From positions 1 through 64,000 of the forward strand of contig NZ_WITC01000017.1 of the NCBI RefSeq assembly GCF_009601505.1: 64,000 nt of DNA. The letters are read 5' to 3'. The translations under genes were made by a program, and so were the position numbers. The DNA is from Sinorhizobium terangae (lineage in GTDB: Bacteria > Pseudomonadota > Alphaproteobacteria > Rhizobiales > Rhizobiaceae). Under the pieces are notes generated by a model. The model worked only from the letters and a program-made list of their open reading frames with translations, did no database searches and had not been told where the DNA came from. Each line of letters starts with the position of its first letter. The stretch's first letter is position 1. Below, in pieces: positions 8,663 through 17,013 of this stretch.

Positions 8663-11545
8663 CTACTCCGCCGCCTCCAGCTTGCCGGCGATCCGGCGCG
8701 CCTGCCGCGCCTGCTCGTCATAGTCGCGCTGCCAGTCGGACGGACCGTTTGAGGGCGAGACCTGCACCGCCGTCACCTTGTATTCCGGGCAGTTGGTCGC
8801 CCAGTCGGAGAAGTCGGTGGTGATGACGTTCGCCTGCGTCGTCGGGTGATGGAAGGTGGTGTAAACCACCCCCGGCGCGACGCGGTCGGTGATCAACGAT
8901 CTCAGCGTCGTCTCACCCGCACGGCTGGCCAGCCTGACCCAATCGCCGTCGCGTATGCCGCGCTGCTCGGCGTCGTGCGGATGGATCTCCAGCCGGTCTT
9001 CCGCATGCCAGATCACGTTCTCGGTGCGCCGTGTCTGGGCGCCGACATTGTACTGGCTGAGGATGCGGCCGGTGGTGAGCAACAGCGGGAAGCGCGGACC
9101 GGTCTTCTCGTCGGTTGCGACGAATTCGGTGCGGATGAACTTGCCCTTGCCGCGCACGAAGCCATCGACATGCATGATCGGTGAACCAAGCGGCGCCTTT
9201 TCGTTGCAGGGCCACTGCACCGAGCCCATCTTGTCCAGATAGTCGTAGGAGACCATGGCGAAGGTCGGGGTCGTTGCCGCGATCTCGTCCATGATCTCGG
9301 ACGGATGGCGATAGTTCCAGTCAAGTCCGATGGCCTGGGCGAGCTTCTGCGTCACCTCCCAATCGGCATAGCCGTTCTTCGGCCGCATCACACGGCGAAC
9401 GCGGTTGATCCGGCGCTCGGCATTGGTGAAAGTGCCGTCCTTCTCGAGGAAGGTCGACCCCGGCAGGAAGACGTGGGCGTAGTTGGCCGTTTCGTTGAGG
9501 AAGAGGTCGTGCACGACGACGCACTCCATCGCCGCAAGCCCGGCAGCGACATGCTTGGTGTCCGGATCCGACTGCAGGATATCCTCGCCCTGGATATAGA
9601 GCGCCTTGAAGGTCCCGTCGACGGCGGCATCGAGCATGTTCGGGATACGCAAGCCCGGCTCGTTGTTGAGCGTCACGCCCCAGAGCTTCTCGAAGACGTC
9701 GCGCGTCGCATCGTCTGAAATATGCCGATAGCCGGGCAGCTCGTGCGGGAAGGAGCCCATGTCGCAGGAGCCCTGCACGTTGTTCTGGCCGCGCAGCGGA
9801 TTGACGCCAACACCGGGCCGGCCAATATTGCCGGTCAGCATGGCGAGGTTGGCGATCGCCATGACGGTGGTCGAACCCTGGCTGTGCTCGGTGACGCCAA
9901 GGCCGTAGTAGATGGCGCCGTTGCCGCCGGTGGCGTAAAGGCGCGCCGCGCCGCGCACCAGCTCGGCTGGAACGCCGGTATAGGCTTCGGTCGCTTCCGG
10001 GCTGTGATAGGGCTCGGCGACGAATGCGGCCCAGTCCTCATATTCCGACCAGTCGCAGCGCTCGCGGATGAAAGCTTCGTTGGCGAGCCCTTCGGTGACG
10101 ATCACGTGTGCCATCGACGTCAGGATGGCGACGTTGGTGCCGGGCTTCAGCGGCAGGTGGTAGGACGCCTCGACATGGGCGGAGCGAACGAGGTCGATCC
10201 GGCGCGGATCGATGACGATCAATTTAGCGCCTTCGCGCAGGCGCTTTTTGAGCCGCGAAGCGAATACCGGGTGGCCGTCGGTCGGGTTGGCGCCGATGAT
10301 GACGGCGACATCCGTATGCTCGACGCTGTCGAAATCCTGCGTGCCGGCCGAGGTGCCGAAGGTCTGGTTGAGGCCGTAGCCGGTCGGCGAGTGGCAGACG
10401 CGGGCGCAGGTGTCGACATTGTTGTTGCCGAAGCCGGCGCGCACCAGCTTCTGCACCAGATAGGTCTCCTCGTTGGTGCAGCGCGACGACGTGATGCCGC
10501 CGACGGAATCACGGCCGTACTGATACTGGATACGGCGGAATTCGGACGCGACATGCTCAAACGCCTCTTCCCAGGTGACCTCGCGCCAGGGATCGGTGAT
10601 CTTTTCGCGGATCATCGGATTGAGGATGCGGTCCTTGTGGTTCGAATAGCCATAGGCGAAACGCCCCTTGACGCAGGAATGGCCGCGGTTTGCCTGGCCG
10701 TCCTTCCACGGCACCATCCGCACCAGTTCCTCGCCGCGCATCTCCGCCTTGAACGAGCAGCCGACGCCGCAATAGGCGCAGGTGGTGACCACCGAATGTT
10801 CCGGCTGGCCGATCTCGATCACCGATTTTTCGGTAAGCGTCGCCGTCGGGCAGGCCTGCACGCAGGCGCCGCAGGAGACGCATTCGGAAGAAACGAAATC
10901 CTCGTTCATCCCCGCCGAAACCTTGGAGTCGAAGCCGCGCCCGCCGATCGTCAGCGCGAACGTGCCCTGCACCTCTTCACAGGCGCGCACGCAACGCGAG
11001 CAGACGATGCATTTCGCCGGATCAAAGGTGAAATAGGGATTGGATTCGTCCTTCGGCGCCCACTTGAGATTGATCTCGCCACCATTGTTCCGTGCCTTGA
11101 CGTGGTTCGCACCGTCATAGCCGTAGCGCACGTCGCGCAGGCCCACGGCGCCGGCCATATCCTGCAGTTCGCAGTCGCCATTGGCCGCGCAGGTCAGGCA
11201 GTCGAGCGGGTGGTCGGAGATGTAAAGCTCCATCACGCCGCGGCGGACGTCCTTGAGCCGCTGGGTTTGCGTCGAGACGCTGATGCCCGGCGCCACCGGC
11301 GTCGTGCACGAGGCCGGCATTCCGGCGCGTCCCTCGATCTCGACCAGACAGAGGCGGCAGGAGCCGAAGGCTTCCATCATGTCGGAGGCACAGAGCTTCG
11401 GCACCTCGATGCCGGCTTCCATCGCCGCGCGCATGATCGACGTGCCCTCCGGCACCGTGATCTCGCGCCCATCGATGGTGAGCGTCACCTGCTTTTCGGA
11501 CTTGGAAGCGGGAGTGCCGTAGTCGATTTCATGAATGAGAGACAT
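8663..11545 (-). CDS. fdsA: NAD-dependent formate dehydrogenase alpha (catalytic) subunit
   Basis: 960 aa. Oxidises formate to CO2 at a bis-MGD molybdenum centre in the cytoplasm. An N-terminal 2Fe-2S domain has cysteines at 52, 63, 66 and 80. Then come the NuoG-type His-Cys3 site (HPLDCLTCAANGDC), two 4Fe-4S ferredoxin clusters (CIVCSRC, CVSCGACVQAC), the 4Fe-4S cluster of the catalytic domain (CAYCGVGC), and the molybdopterin oxidoreductase domain. The molybdenum ligand is a cysteine, in NVDTCARVCHSPTGYG, so this is not a selenocysteine enzyme. The C-terminal dinucleotide-binding domain ends around YKVTAVQVSPSNGPSDW. Partner subunits are FdsB and FdsG upstream. Confidence 0.95.
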   Translation of the reverse strand: MSLIHEIDYGTPASKSEKQVTLTIDGREITVPEGTSIMRAAMEAGIEVPKLCASDMMEAFGSCRLCLVEIEGRAGMPASCTTPVAPGISVSTQTQRLKDVRRGVMELYISDHPLDCLTCAANGDCELQDMAGAVGLRDVRYGYDGANHVKARNNGGEINLKWAPKDESNPYFTFDPAKCIVCSRCVRACEEVQGTFALTIGGRGFDSKVSAGMNEDFVSSECVSCGACVQACPTATLTEKSVIEIGQPEHSVVTTCAYCGVGCSFKAEMRGEELVRMVPWKDGQANRGHSCVKGRFAYGYSNHKDRILNPMIREKITDPWREVTWEEAFEHVASEFRRIQYQYGRDSVGGITSSRCTNEETYLVQKLVRAGFGNNNVDTCARVCHSPTGYGLNQTFGTSAGTQDFDSVEHTDVAVIIGANPTDGHPVFASRLKKRLREGAKLIVIDPRRIDLVRSAHVEASYHLPLKPGTNVAILTSMAHVIVTEGLANEAFIRERCDWSEYEDWAAFVAEPYHSPEATEAYTGVPAELVRGAARLYATGGNGAIYYGLGVTEHSQGSTTVMAIANLAMLTGNIGRPGVGVNPLRGQNNVQGSCDMGSFPHELPGYRHISDDATRDVFEKLWGVTLNNEPGLRIPNMLDAAVDGTFKALYIQGEDILQSDPDTKHVAAGLAAMECVVVHDLFLNETANYAHVFLPGSTFLEKDGTFTNAERRINRVRRVMRPKNGYADWEVTQKLAQAIGLDWNYRHPSEIMDEIAATTPTFAMVSYDYLDKMGSVQWPCNEKAPLGSPIMHVDGFVRGKGKFIRTEFVATDEKTGPRFPLLLTTGRILSQYNVGAQTRRTENVIWHAEDRLEIHPHDAEQRGIRDGDWVRLASRAGETTLRSLITDRVAPGVVYTTFHHPTTQANVITTDFSDWATNCPEYKVTAVQVSPSNGPSDWQRDYDEQARQARRIAGKLEAAE

Positions 11546-11769
11546 TTAGGCCTCCTGAGAAATTGCGTTCAGGGAGAGATCACCCCCCTCTGTCCTGCCG
11601 GGCATCTCCCCCACAAGGGGGGAGAATGGATGTGGCACGCTCGGCGTCTTCACCGAGGCATTCCACTCGCAGAAGCGTTTCGGTTGGAGCGGGTGGCCGG
11701 CCGCGCATCGATCTCCCCCCTTGTGGGGGAGATGGCCGGCAGGCCAGAGGGGGGTAAAGGCCGCCACGT
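11546..11769. repeat. pair of inverted RIME-like elements inside the fds operon
   Basis: The fdsB-fdsA gap holds two arms in opposite orientation. The first, at about 11582-11625, has CATCTCCCCCACAAGGGGG; the second, at about 11709-11755, has CCCCCTTGTGGGGGAGATGG. Each arm is itself a palindrome and together they form a long inverted repeat with about 80 bases between. This is the commonest rhizobial intergenic repeat type. No gene is seen here. Confidence 0.75.
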
Positions 11770-13326
11770 TCATTCCGCAGCCTCCACCGCCGGAGCCGGC
11801 GAGAAATCCTCCGGGAAATGCGTCATCGCGCTCACCACCGGATAGGGCGTGAAGCCGCCGAGCGCGCAGAGCGAGCCGAATTTCATCGTGTTGCAAAGAT
11901 CGGCGAGCAGCTCGCGATTCTTCTCAGGCTCGATGCCGGCCGCGATCTTGTCCGCGACCTCGACGCCGCGTGTCGAGCCTATGCGGCAGGGCGTGCACTT
12001 GCCGCAGCTTTCGACGGCGCAGAATTCCATGGCGAAGCGCGCCTGCTTCAGCATGTCTGCCGTGTCGTCGAAGACGACGATTCCGGCATGGCCGATCAGG
12101 CCATCCCTGGCTGCGAAGGCCTCGTAGTCGAACGGGGTGTCGAACAGCGCCCGCGGGAAATAGGCGCCGAGCGGGCCGCCCACCTGCACCGCCTTGACCG
12201 GCCGGCCACTTGCCGTGCCGCCGCCGATCTCGTCGACGATCTCGCCGAGCGTCAGGCCGAAGGCGGCCTCATAAAGGCCGCTGTGCTTGACGTTGCCGGC
12301 GATCTGGATCGGGATCGTGCCGCGCGACCGGCCCATGCCGAAGTCGCGGTAGAATGCCGCGCCCTTGTCCAGAATGATCGGCACGGAGGCGAGCGAGATG
12401 ACGTTGTTGATGACAGTGGGACAGTCAAACAGACCCTTGTGCGCCGGAAGCGGCGGCTTGGCGCGCACCAGTCCTCGCTTGCCTTCGAGGCTGTTCAGAA
12501 GCGAGGTCTCCTCGCCACAGACATAGGCGCCGGCGCCGGTCCTGACTTCCATATCGAAAGCATGAGCGGAACCGAGTATCGAGACCCCGAGCACGCCAGC
12601 GGCGCGGGCGATCTCGATCGCTTGCTCCATCGCCGCGATCGCGTGCGGATATTCGGAGCGCGTGTAGACATAGCCCTTCGTGGCGCCGGTCGCGATGCCG
12701 GCGATCGCCATGCCCTCGATCAGCACGAAGGGATCGCCCTCCATGATCATCCGGTCGGCGAAGGTGCCGCTGTCGCCCTCATCGGCATTGCAGACGATGT
12801 ATTTGCGCGAACCCGCCGCCTCGAGAACCGTCTTCCACTTGATGCCGGTCGGGAATCCGGCACCGCCGCGTCCGCGAAGGCCGCTTTCGGTTACCTCCGC
12901 AACAATGGCTGCAGGCTGCATGGCCACCGCCTTTTCGAGACCACGCAGGCCGCCATGGGCGCGATAGTCGTCGAGCGACAGCGGGTCTGTGACGCCGCAG
13001 CGGGCGAAGGTCAGCCGCGTTTGCTGCTTGAGGAACGGAATCTCTTCCGTCTTCCCGAGACAGAGTGGGTGCGCGCCGCCCGAGACCAGCCCGGCATCCA
13101 GAAGCGGAGCGACGTCACTCGCCTTCACCGGGCCGTAGGCTATGCGGCCCTCGGCGGTTTCGACTTCGACCAGCGGTTCCAGCCAATGCATGCCGCGCGA
13201 ACCATTGCGGACGATAGCGACGTCGAGCCCGCGGGCCGCGATCTCTTCGGCCATCGCCGTGGCGACACGTTCGGCGCCGAGCGCAAGTGCGGCGGCATCC
13301 TGCGGAATGTAGATCTTCACGGTCAT
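11770..13326 (-). CDS. fdsB: NAD-dependent formate dehydrogenase beta subunit
   Basis: 518 aa. NuoF-like diaphorase subunit that passes electrons from formate to NAD+ through FMN and a 4Fe-4S cluster. Seen: a thioredoxin-like N-terminal part (residues 1-110, fused as in FdsB), the NADH/FMN-binding Gly-rich GLRGRGGAGFPTGIKWK near residue 150, ICNADEGDSGTFADR, and the cluster motif ESCGKCTPCRIGSTRG near the C-terminus. Its ATG overlaps the stop of fdsG by 4 bases (ATGA), pointing to coupled translation. Confidence 0.95.
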   Translation of the reverse strand: MTVKIYIPQDAAALALGAERVATAMAEEIAARGLDVAIVRNGSRGMHWLEPLVEVETAEGRIAYGPVKASDVAPLLDAGLVSGGAHPLCLGKTEEIPFLKQQTRLTFARCGVTDPLSLDDYRAHGGLRGLEKAVAMQPAAIVAEVTESGLRGRGGAGFPTGIKWKTVLEAAGSRKYIVCNADEGDSGTFADRMIMEGDPFVLIEGMAIAGIATGATKGYVYTRSEYPHAIAAMEQAIEIARAAGVLGVSILGSAHAFDMEVRTGAGAYVCGEETSLLNSLEGKRGLVRAKPPLPAHKGLFDCPTVINNVISLASVPIILDKGAAFYRDFGMGRSRGTIPIQIAGNVKHSGLYEAAFGLTLGEIVDEIGGGTASGRPVKAVQVGGPLGAYFPRALFDTPFDYEAFAARDGLIGHAGIVVFDDTADMLKQARFAMEFCAVESCGKCTPCRIGSTRGVEVADKIAAGIEPEKNRELLADLCNTMKFGSLCALGGFTPYPVVSAMTHFPEDFSPAPAVEAAE

Positions 13327-13802
13327 CGGCGCGCCTCCGCGACCAGCGCCTCAAGCTCTGCGTCGTCGATCCGTCCGTGCACCTCACCGTCGAGCATTGC
13401 CGACGGCGAGCAGGAACAGAGCCCAAGACAGTAGACGGGCTCCAGCGTCACCGCGCCATCCGGCGTCGTTTCATGGAAGTCGATGCCGAGCAGCGCCTTG
13501 GCGCGTTCGGCCAGCCGGTCGCCGCCCATCGATTGGCAGGCTTCGGCACGACAGAGCTTCAGCACATGACGCCCGGCCGGGTGCTCGCGGAAATCATGGT
13601 AGAAGGTGACGACGCCATAAACTTCGGCGCGCGAAAGGTTGAGCTCACGCGCAATCACCGGCAAGCACTCTTCAGGCACATAGCCGAATTCGTCCTGGAT
13701 TTCATGCAGGATCGGAAGAAGCGGGCCTTCGAGCCCCTTGAGTTCACCGACAATCGCGAGCGTTCGCTCAGCCACGTCTGCGCGCGGCAGCTGAATATTC
13801 AC
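13323..13802 (-). CDS. fdsG: NAD-dependent formate dehydrogenase gamma subunit
   Basis: 159 aa NuoE-like protein binding one 2Fe-2S cluster. Cysteine motifs are LCRAEACQSMGG and VYCLGLCSCSPSAML. A GTG at 13802 is preferred as the start: GGGAGGG lies about 9 bases upstream, and the product begins with the expected helical domain. The open frame could begin 25 codons earlier with an ATG, but that stretch is basic and unlike NuoE. First gene of the fds operon. Confidence 0.9.
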   Translation of the reverse strand: MNIQLPRADVAERTLAIVGELKGLEGPLLPILHEIQDEFGYVPEECLPVIARELNLSRAEVYGVVTFYHDFREHPAGRHVLKLCRAEACQSMGGDRLAERAKALLGIDFHETTPDGAVTLEPVYCLGLCSCSPSAMLDGEVHGRIDDAELEALVAEARR

Positions 13803-13964
13803 CCGAAGAGCCCTCCCGGCTCTGGCGCGGCGCGACCAGGCCTTCCGCCCGACCGTTGCAGCGCCGAATGTTTTCATCTCGGCAAAGACCGGAGCCTCGT
13901 CGATCTTTGCCCATTAAGCTTCGCGCGTAAGGCCGGAAGGGTCAATAATGCTGTTCCGTTAATC

Positions 13965-13981
13965 GATAGGAAAAATCTATC
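13965..13981. promoter_or_regulatory. candidate LysR-type binding site upstream of fdsG
   Basis: GATAG-N7-CTATC is a perfect inverted repeat (13965-13969 with 13977-13981), AT-rich in the centre. It contains the T-N11-A pattern of LysR-type operators. It lies about 165 bases upstream of the fdsG start and 60 bases past the LysR gene end. It is the only clear dyad in the 13803-14042 gap. Function is inference. Confidence 0.4.
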
Positions 13982-14042
13982 AATGCAGGATAAGACGAGA
14001 CGCAATGCGGCCTTTGCATCAACTTATTGAAATTGATCGCGT

Positions 14043-14957
14043 TCAGGCTCGGTGAACGTGTTCCAGGGCCTCGTTGCGCTCGCCCAGGATGCGGGCTTCA
14101 TGCAGGAGCGCGGAGACTAGCGGCGTGAAGGGCTCGCGGTAGGTGGCGACCAGGCCGACCGTGTGATGGACATCCGGATCGATGATCGGGATCATCCGGA
14201 TATCCTCGTGAAAACCGAATGATTTCGCAACGTTGAAGGGCATGATGCTCGCCCACCGGCCGGTGCGGACGTGAGAGAAAAGCACAATCATCGAATTCGA
14301 TTCGAGTGTCGGGCTGGGGACCGCGCCGGCTTCGGCAAAATGCTGATTGATGATACGGCGGTTCTGCATGTCGGCCGTCAATAGACAAAGCCGAACGTTG
14401 CTGACTTCCTTCCAGGTCACGCTTTTGCGATCCGATAGCGGCGTGCCGGAAGCGGTAACCAGATGATATTGCTCGATTTGCAGCGGCACGGCGGTCACGC
14501 GGCCGAGCGGCTCGTTCTCCAGATAGGTCAAGCCCGCGTCGATCTCGAGGTTTTCCAGAAGCGTCAGTATCTGCAGCGACGTCGTCGAAAGCACCGAAAA
14601 CGTCACATCCGGATGCTTTTCCTGGAACGGCGCGGTGATCATCGGTACCATGGCAAGCGTCGTCGGGATCGCGGCTAGCCGGATATGCCCGGACAGACCT
14701 TTGCGTGCCGCGCGCATCTCCTCGCGCATGGTACGGGTGTCGCTGACGATTCGCCGCGCCCATTCGAGCACCCGCTGGCCCTCGGGCGTCAGACCTTGGT
14801 AACGCGATCCGCGATTGACGAGCATGACGCCAAGCTGGTCTTCGAGCTGGCGGATCGCCGCCGAAAGGGTCGGCTGCGTGACACCGCACTCCTCCGCCGC
14901 CCGGCCGAAATGCCGTTGGCGGGCAAGTGCGAGAAAGAACTCCAGCTTATCGATCAT
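14043..14957 (-). CDS. LysR-family transcriptional regulator, probable regulator of fds operon
   Basis: 304 aa. N-terminal winged HTH (LEFFLALARQRHFGRAAEECGVTQPTLSAAIRQLEDQLG, residues 5-43) and a periplasmic-binding-like effector domain from about residue 90. It lies directly upstream of fdsG in the same orientation with a 240-base gap, unlike the more usual divergent arrangement. Control of formate dehydrogenase is inferred from position; LysR regulators of fds operons are known in other proteobacteria. The effector is unknown. Confidence 0.82.
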   Translation of the reverse strand: MIDKLEFFLALARQRHFGRAAEECGVTQPTLSAAIRQLEDQLGVMLVNRGSRYQGLTPEGQRVLEWARRIVSDTRTMREEMRAARKGLSGHIRLAAIPTTLAMVPMITAPFQEKHPDVTFSVLSTTSLQILTLLENLEIDAGLTYLENEPLGRVTAVPLQIEQYHLVTASGTPLSDRKSVTWKEVSNVRLCLLTADMQNRRIINQHFAEAGAVPSPTLESNSMIVLFSHVRTGRWASIMPFNVAKSFGFHEDIRMIPIIDPDVHHTVGLVATYREPFTPLVSALLHEARILGERNEALEHVHRA

Positions 14958-14984
14958 TCCTGGCCTTTAGGTCGCGATGATTTG

Positions 14985-15065
14985 ACCTACCCCTCTCCCC
15001 CGTGTCGCTTGTCCCTTCGCCCCCTTGCGGAGAGAAGGTGCCGGCAGGCGGATGAGGGCAGCTAG
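14985..15065. repeat. RIME-like palindromic element
   Basis: Between the SDR stop and the LysR start, TACCCCTCTCCCCCGTGT and AGAAGGTGCCGGCAGGCGG carry the same conserved words (CTCTCCCC, AAGGTGCCGGCAGGC, GATGAGGG) as the other RIME-like copies in this window. It appears as one degenerate unit. Confidence 0.5.
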
Positions 15066-15079
15066 ACAGCGGATTCCGC

Positions 15080-15850
15080 TCAAGCAATGAGCTGCCCGCC
15101 GTTCACCTCCAGCACCTGGCCGGTGATATAGCCCGAAAGCGCATGGGACGCGAGAAAGAGATAGGCTGGCGCACAATCCTCGGCTGAGCCGAGCCGGCCG
15201 AGCGGGATCGTCTTGCGCGTTGCCTCGAGTTTCTCCGGCGACGAATAGCGTTCATGGAAATCGGTGGCGATCGTTCCCGGCGAGACGCAATTGACGCGGA
15301 TGCCCTCCGGCGCCAGTTCGCGCGCCAGTGCCTTCGAATAGGTCGCGACGAAAGCTTTGGTGGCAGAGTAGATCGACGAGCCGGCGCTGCCGCCGGTCGA
15401 GGCGGAGATCGATACCGTGTTGACGATCGCAGGATGGGTGCCCCTGCGCAGCAGCGGCAACATCGCCCGCGTCATCTCGACGACCGACGTCTGGTTGAGC
15501 TGCACGACGGTGCGATAGTCTTCGTCGGTCAGGTCGGCTGCCGGGAAGCGCCCGACCATCGTGCCGGCATTGTTGATGAGGACATCGACCCTGTCGAAGC
15601 GCTCCCGGACGGCATCCGCCAGAGTTTCGACGCCGCCAGCGACGAGAAAATCGGCGGCGCAAAGAAACGCCCTGCCCTCGGTTGCGGCCAACTCGAGAAA
15701 ATCGTGCCGTTCGCGGGCGACCGTCCTGCCCATGTGGACAAGGACATGCGCGCCACAATCGAGAAACTGTCGCGCAACCTCCAGCCCGATACCCCGGCCA
15801 CCGCCGGTCACCACCACGTTCATGCCCTTGAACAAGGCCGGATGAAACAT
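15080..15850 (-). CDS. short-chain dehydrogenase/reductase
   Basis: 256 aa classical SDR with Rossmann fold. The NAD(P) motif is GGGRGIGLEVA (residues 17-27), followed by the NNAG motif (INNAGTM), a catalytic Ser in VSISAST, and YSATK for the Tyr-Lys pair. The C-terminus is the usual GQVLEVNGGQ. The substrate is not deducible. It is transcribed towards the LysR gene and could share its transcript, but a repeat separates them. Confidence 0.85.
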   Translation of the reverse strand: MFHPALFKGMNVVVTGGGRGIGLEVARQFLDCGAHVLVHMGRTVARERHDFLELAATEGRAFLCAADFLVAGGVETLADAVRERFDRVDVLINNAGTMVGRFPAADLTDEDYRTVVQLNQTSVVEMTRAMLPLLRRGTHPAIVNTVSISASTGGSAGSSIYSATKAFVATYSKALARELAPEGIRVNCVSPGTIATDFHERYSSPEKLEATRKTIPLGRLGSAEDCAPAYLFLASHALSGYITGQVLEVNGGQLIA

Positions 15851-15975
15851 GCCCTTCCCCCCTCTGACCCCAAATCCCAGTCCGGATCACACGCGCCGAT
15901 CAACAGCCATAAATTGAAGCAGAACGCGGGAGAAAAGAGCGCCACAATCTCTTCTCCTGGCCTGACAGACCGACA

Positions 15976-16015
15976 GGCTCGCCCATCCATTGCCGGATTG
16001 CAACATGGGCGAGCC
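15976..16015. repeat. 11-bp perfect inverted repeat upstream of glpR
   Basis: GGCTCGCCCAT (15976-15986) and ATGGGCGAGCC (16005-16015) are perfect complements separated by 18 bases. It lies in the 269-base gap between the divergent SDR and glpR genes. It could be an operator for either gene or a repeat remnant; nothing in the loop is recognisable. Confidence 0.4.
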
Positions 16016-16072
16016 AGCGGTTGCCGCGAAACCGGCATCATGCAAGAACGCCGACTTCTGAAATTGCATGGC

Positions 16073-16105
16073 TTTCGTTTTTGCATATTATGAAAAAAAA
16101 CGAAA
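16073..16105. promoter_or_regulatory. candidate GlpR autoregulatory operator
   Basis: TTTCGTTTTT (16073-16082) and AAAAACGAAA (16096-16105) form an inverted repeat just upstream of the glpR ribosome-binding site. The TTTCGTT word recurs upstream of glpD at 16942-16950. DeoR/GlpR proteins bind TTCG-containing repeats, so autoregulation is a reasonable inference. Confidence 0.45.
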
Positions 16106-16119
16106 ACTGGGGAGCCGGA

Positions 16120-16884
16120 ATGTATCTCAGCGGGCGGCAGGCAGAAATCCTGGAACTGGCAAAAACAGAGGGGCGCGTGCTTGTCGAGGAGCTTGCCCAG
16201 CGCTTTTCAGTGACGCCGCAAACGATCCGCAAGGATCTCAACGATCTCTGCGACGCAAGGGTGCTTAACCGCATCCACGGTGGCGCCATCTTCCCGAGCG
16301 GCAAGGAAAACGTCAAATATGACGCACGCCGCCAGATCGCCGCGACCGAGAAGCAGGCGATCGGCCGCGCCGCCGCCGCGCTTATCCCTGACAACGCCTC
16401 GCTGTTCATCAATATCGGCACCACCACCGAAGCGGTGGGAGAAGCGCTGCTCGACCACAAGGAATTGATGGTGATCACCAACAACATCAATGTTGCCAAC
16501 AGGTTGCGCGTATTCCCGTCGATCGAGGTGGTGATTGCGGGCGGTGTCGTGCGTGGCTCAGACGGCGGCATCGTCGGCGAGGCCGCCGTCGACTTCATCA
16601 AGCAGTTCAAGGTGGACTTTGCCGTCATCGGAGCCTCGGCGATCGACCACGACGGCGCACTTCTCGATTTCGATTACCGGGAAGTGAAAGTCGCCCAGGC
16701 GATCATCGCCAATGCGCGGCACGTCATTCTCGTTTCGGACTCCACGAAATTCGAACGAACCGCACCGGTCAGGATCGGCCACATCTCCCAGGTCCAGACT
16801 TTTATCACCGACCGCTGCATCATTGAAAATGTTCGGAAAATATGCGCGGAACAGGACGTTCGGCTGGTCGAGACCGATGCCTGA
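16120..16884 (+). CDS. glpR: DeoR-family glycerol-3-phosphate regulon repressor
   Basis: 254 aa. DeoR-type HTH at residues about 5-55 (RQAEILELAKTEGRVLVEEL...VTPQTIRKDLNDLC) followed by the DeoR sugar-phosphate sensor domain (SLFINIGTTTEAVGEAL, NNINVANRL, GGVVRGSDGGIVG). The start is put at the ATG at 16120 because GGGGAG precedes it by 5 bases; an ATG 10 codons earlier has only AT-rich sequence before it. It lies directly upstream of glpD. In the family, glycerol-3-phosphate releases the repressor from DNA. Confidence 0.88.
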   Translation: MYLSGRQAEILELAKTEGRVLVEELAQRFSVTPQTIRKDLNDLCDARVLNRIHGGAIFPSGKENVKYDARRQIAATEKQAIGRAAAALIPDNASLFINIGTTTEAVGEALLDHKELMVITNNINVANRLRVFPSIEVVIAGGVVRGSDGGIVGEAAVDFIKQFKVDFAVIGASAIDHDGALLDFDYREVKVAQAIIANARHVILVSDSTKFERTAPVRIGHISQVQTFITDRCIIENVRKICAEQDVRLVETDA

Positions 16885-16918
16885 CTCGGACCGCTTTGCG
16901 GGGCCCGGCTTCGCGGAA

Positions 16919-16950
16919 ACATTCGTTTGACATTCGATATATTTTCGTTT
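16919..16950. promoter_or_regulatory. candidate GlpR operators in the glpD promoter
   Basis: Three spaced TTCG words occur in 32 bases: ACATTCG (16919-16925), ACATTCG (16930-16936) and TATTTTCGTT (16940-16949). The last fits the E. coli GlpR half-site consensus WATKYTCGWW as I remember it. The region is AT-rich, unlike its surroundings, and lies 65-95 bases before the glpD start. Confidence 0.45.
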
Positions 16951-17013
16951 TAACTGATTTCACTTTCGCAGCCGCATCAATTTGTGCATTGCGAAATGCG
17001 GAGGGGAAATACA

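Noticed and set aside
9722-11845. 707-codon open frame on the plus strand opposite fdsA
   Set aside because: It is antisense to a certain gene, gives an Arg/Gly/Ala/Asp-rich product with no family features, and arises from high third-position GC. Similar frames opposite priA (48640-50949), lpdA (55910-58315) and sucB (59315-61624) were left out for the same reason.
11818-13434. 538-codon plus-strand frame opposite fdsB
   Set aside because: Antisense shadow of an unambiguous iron-sulfur flavoprotein gene.
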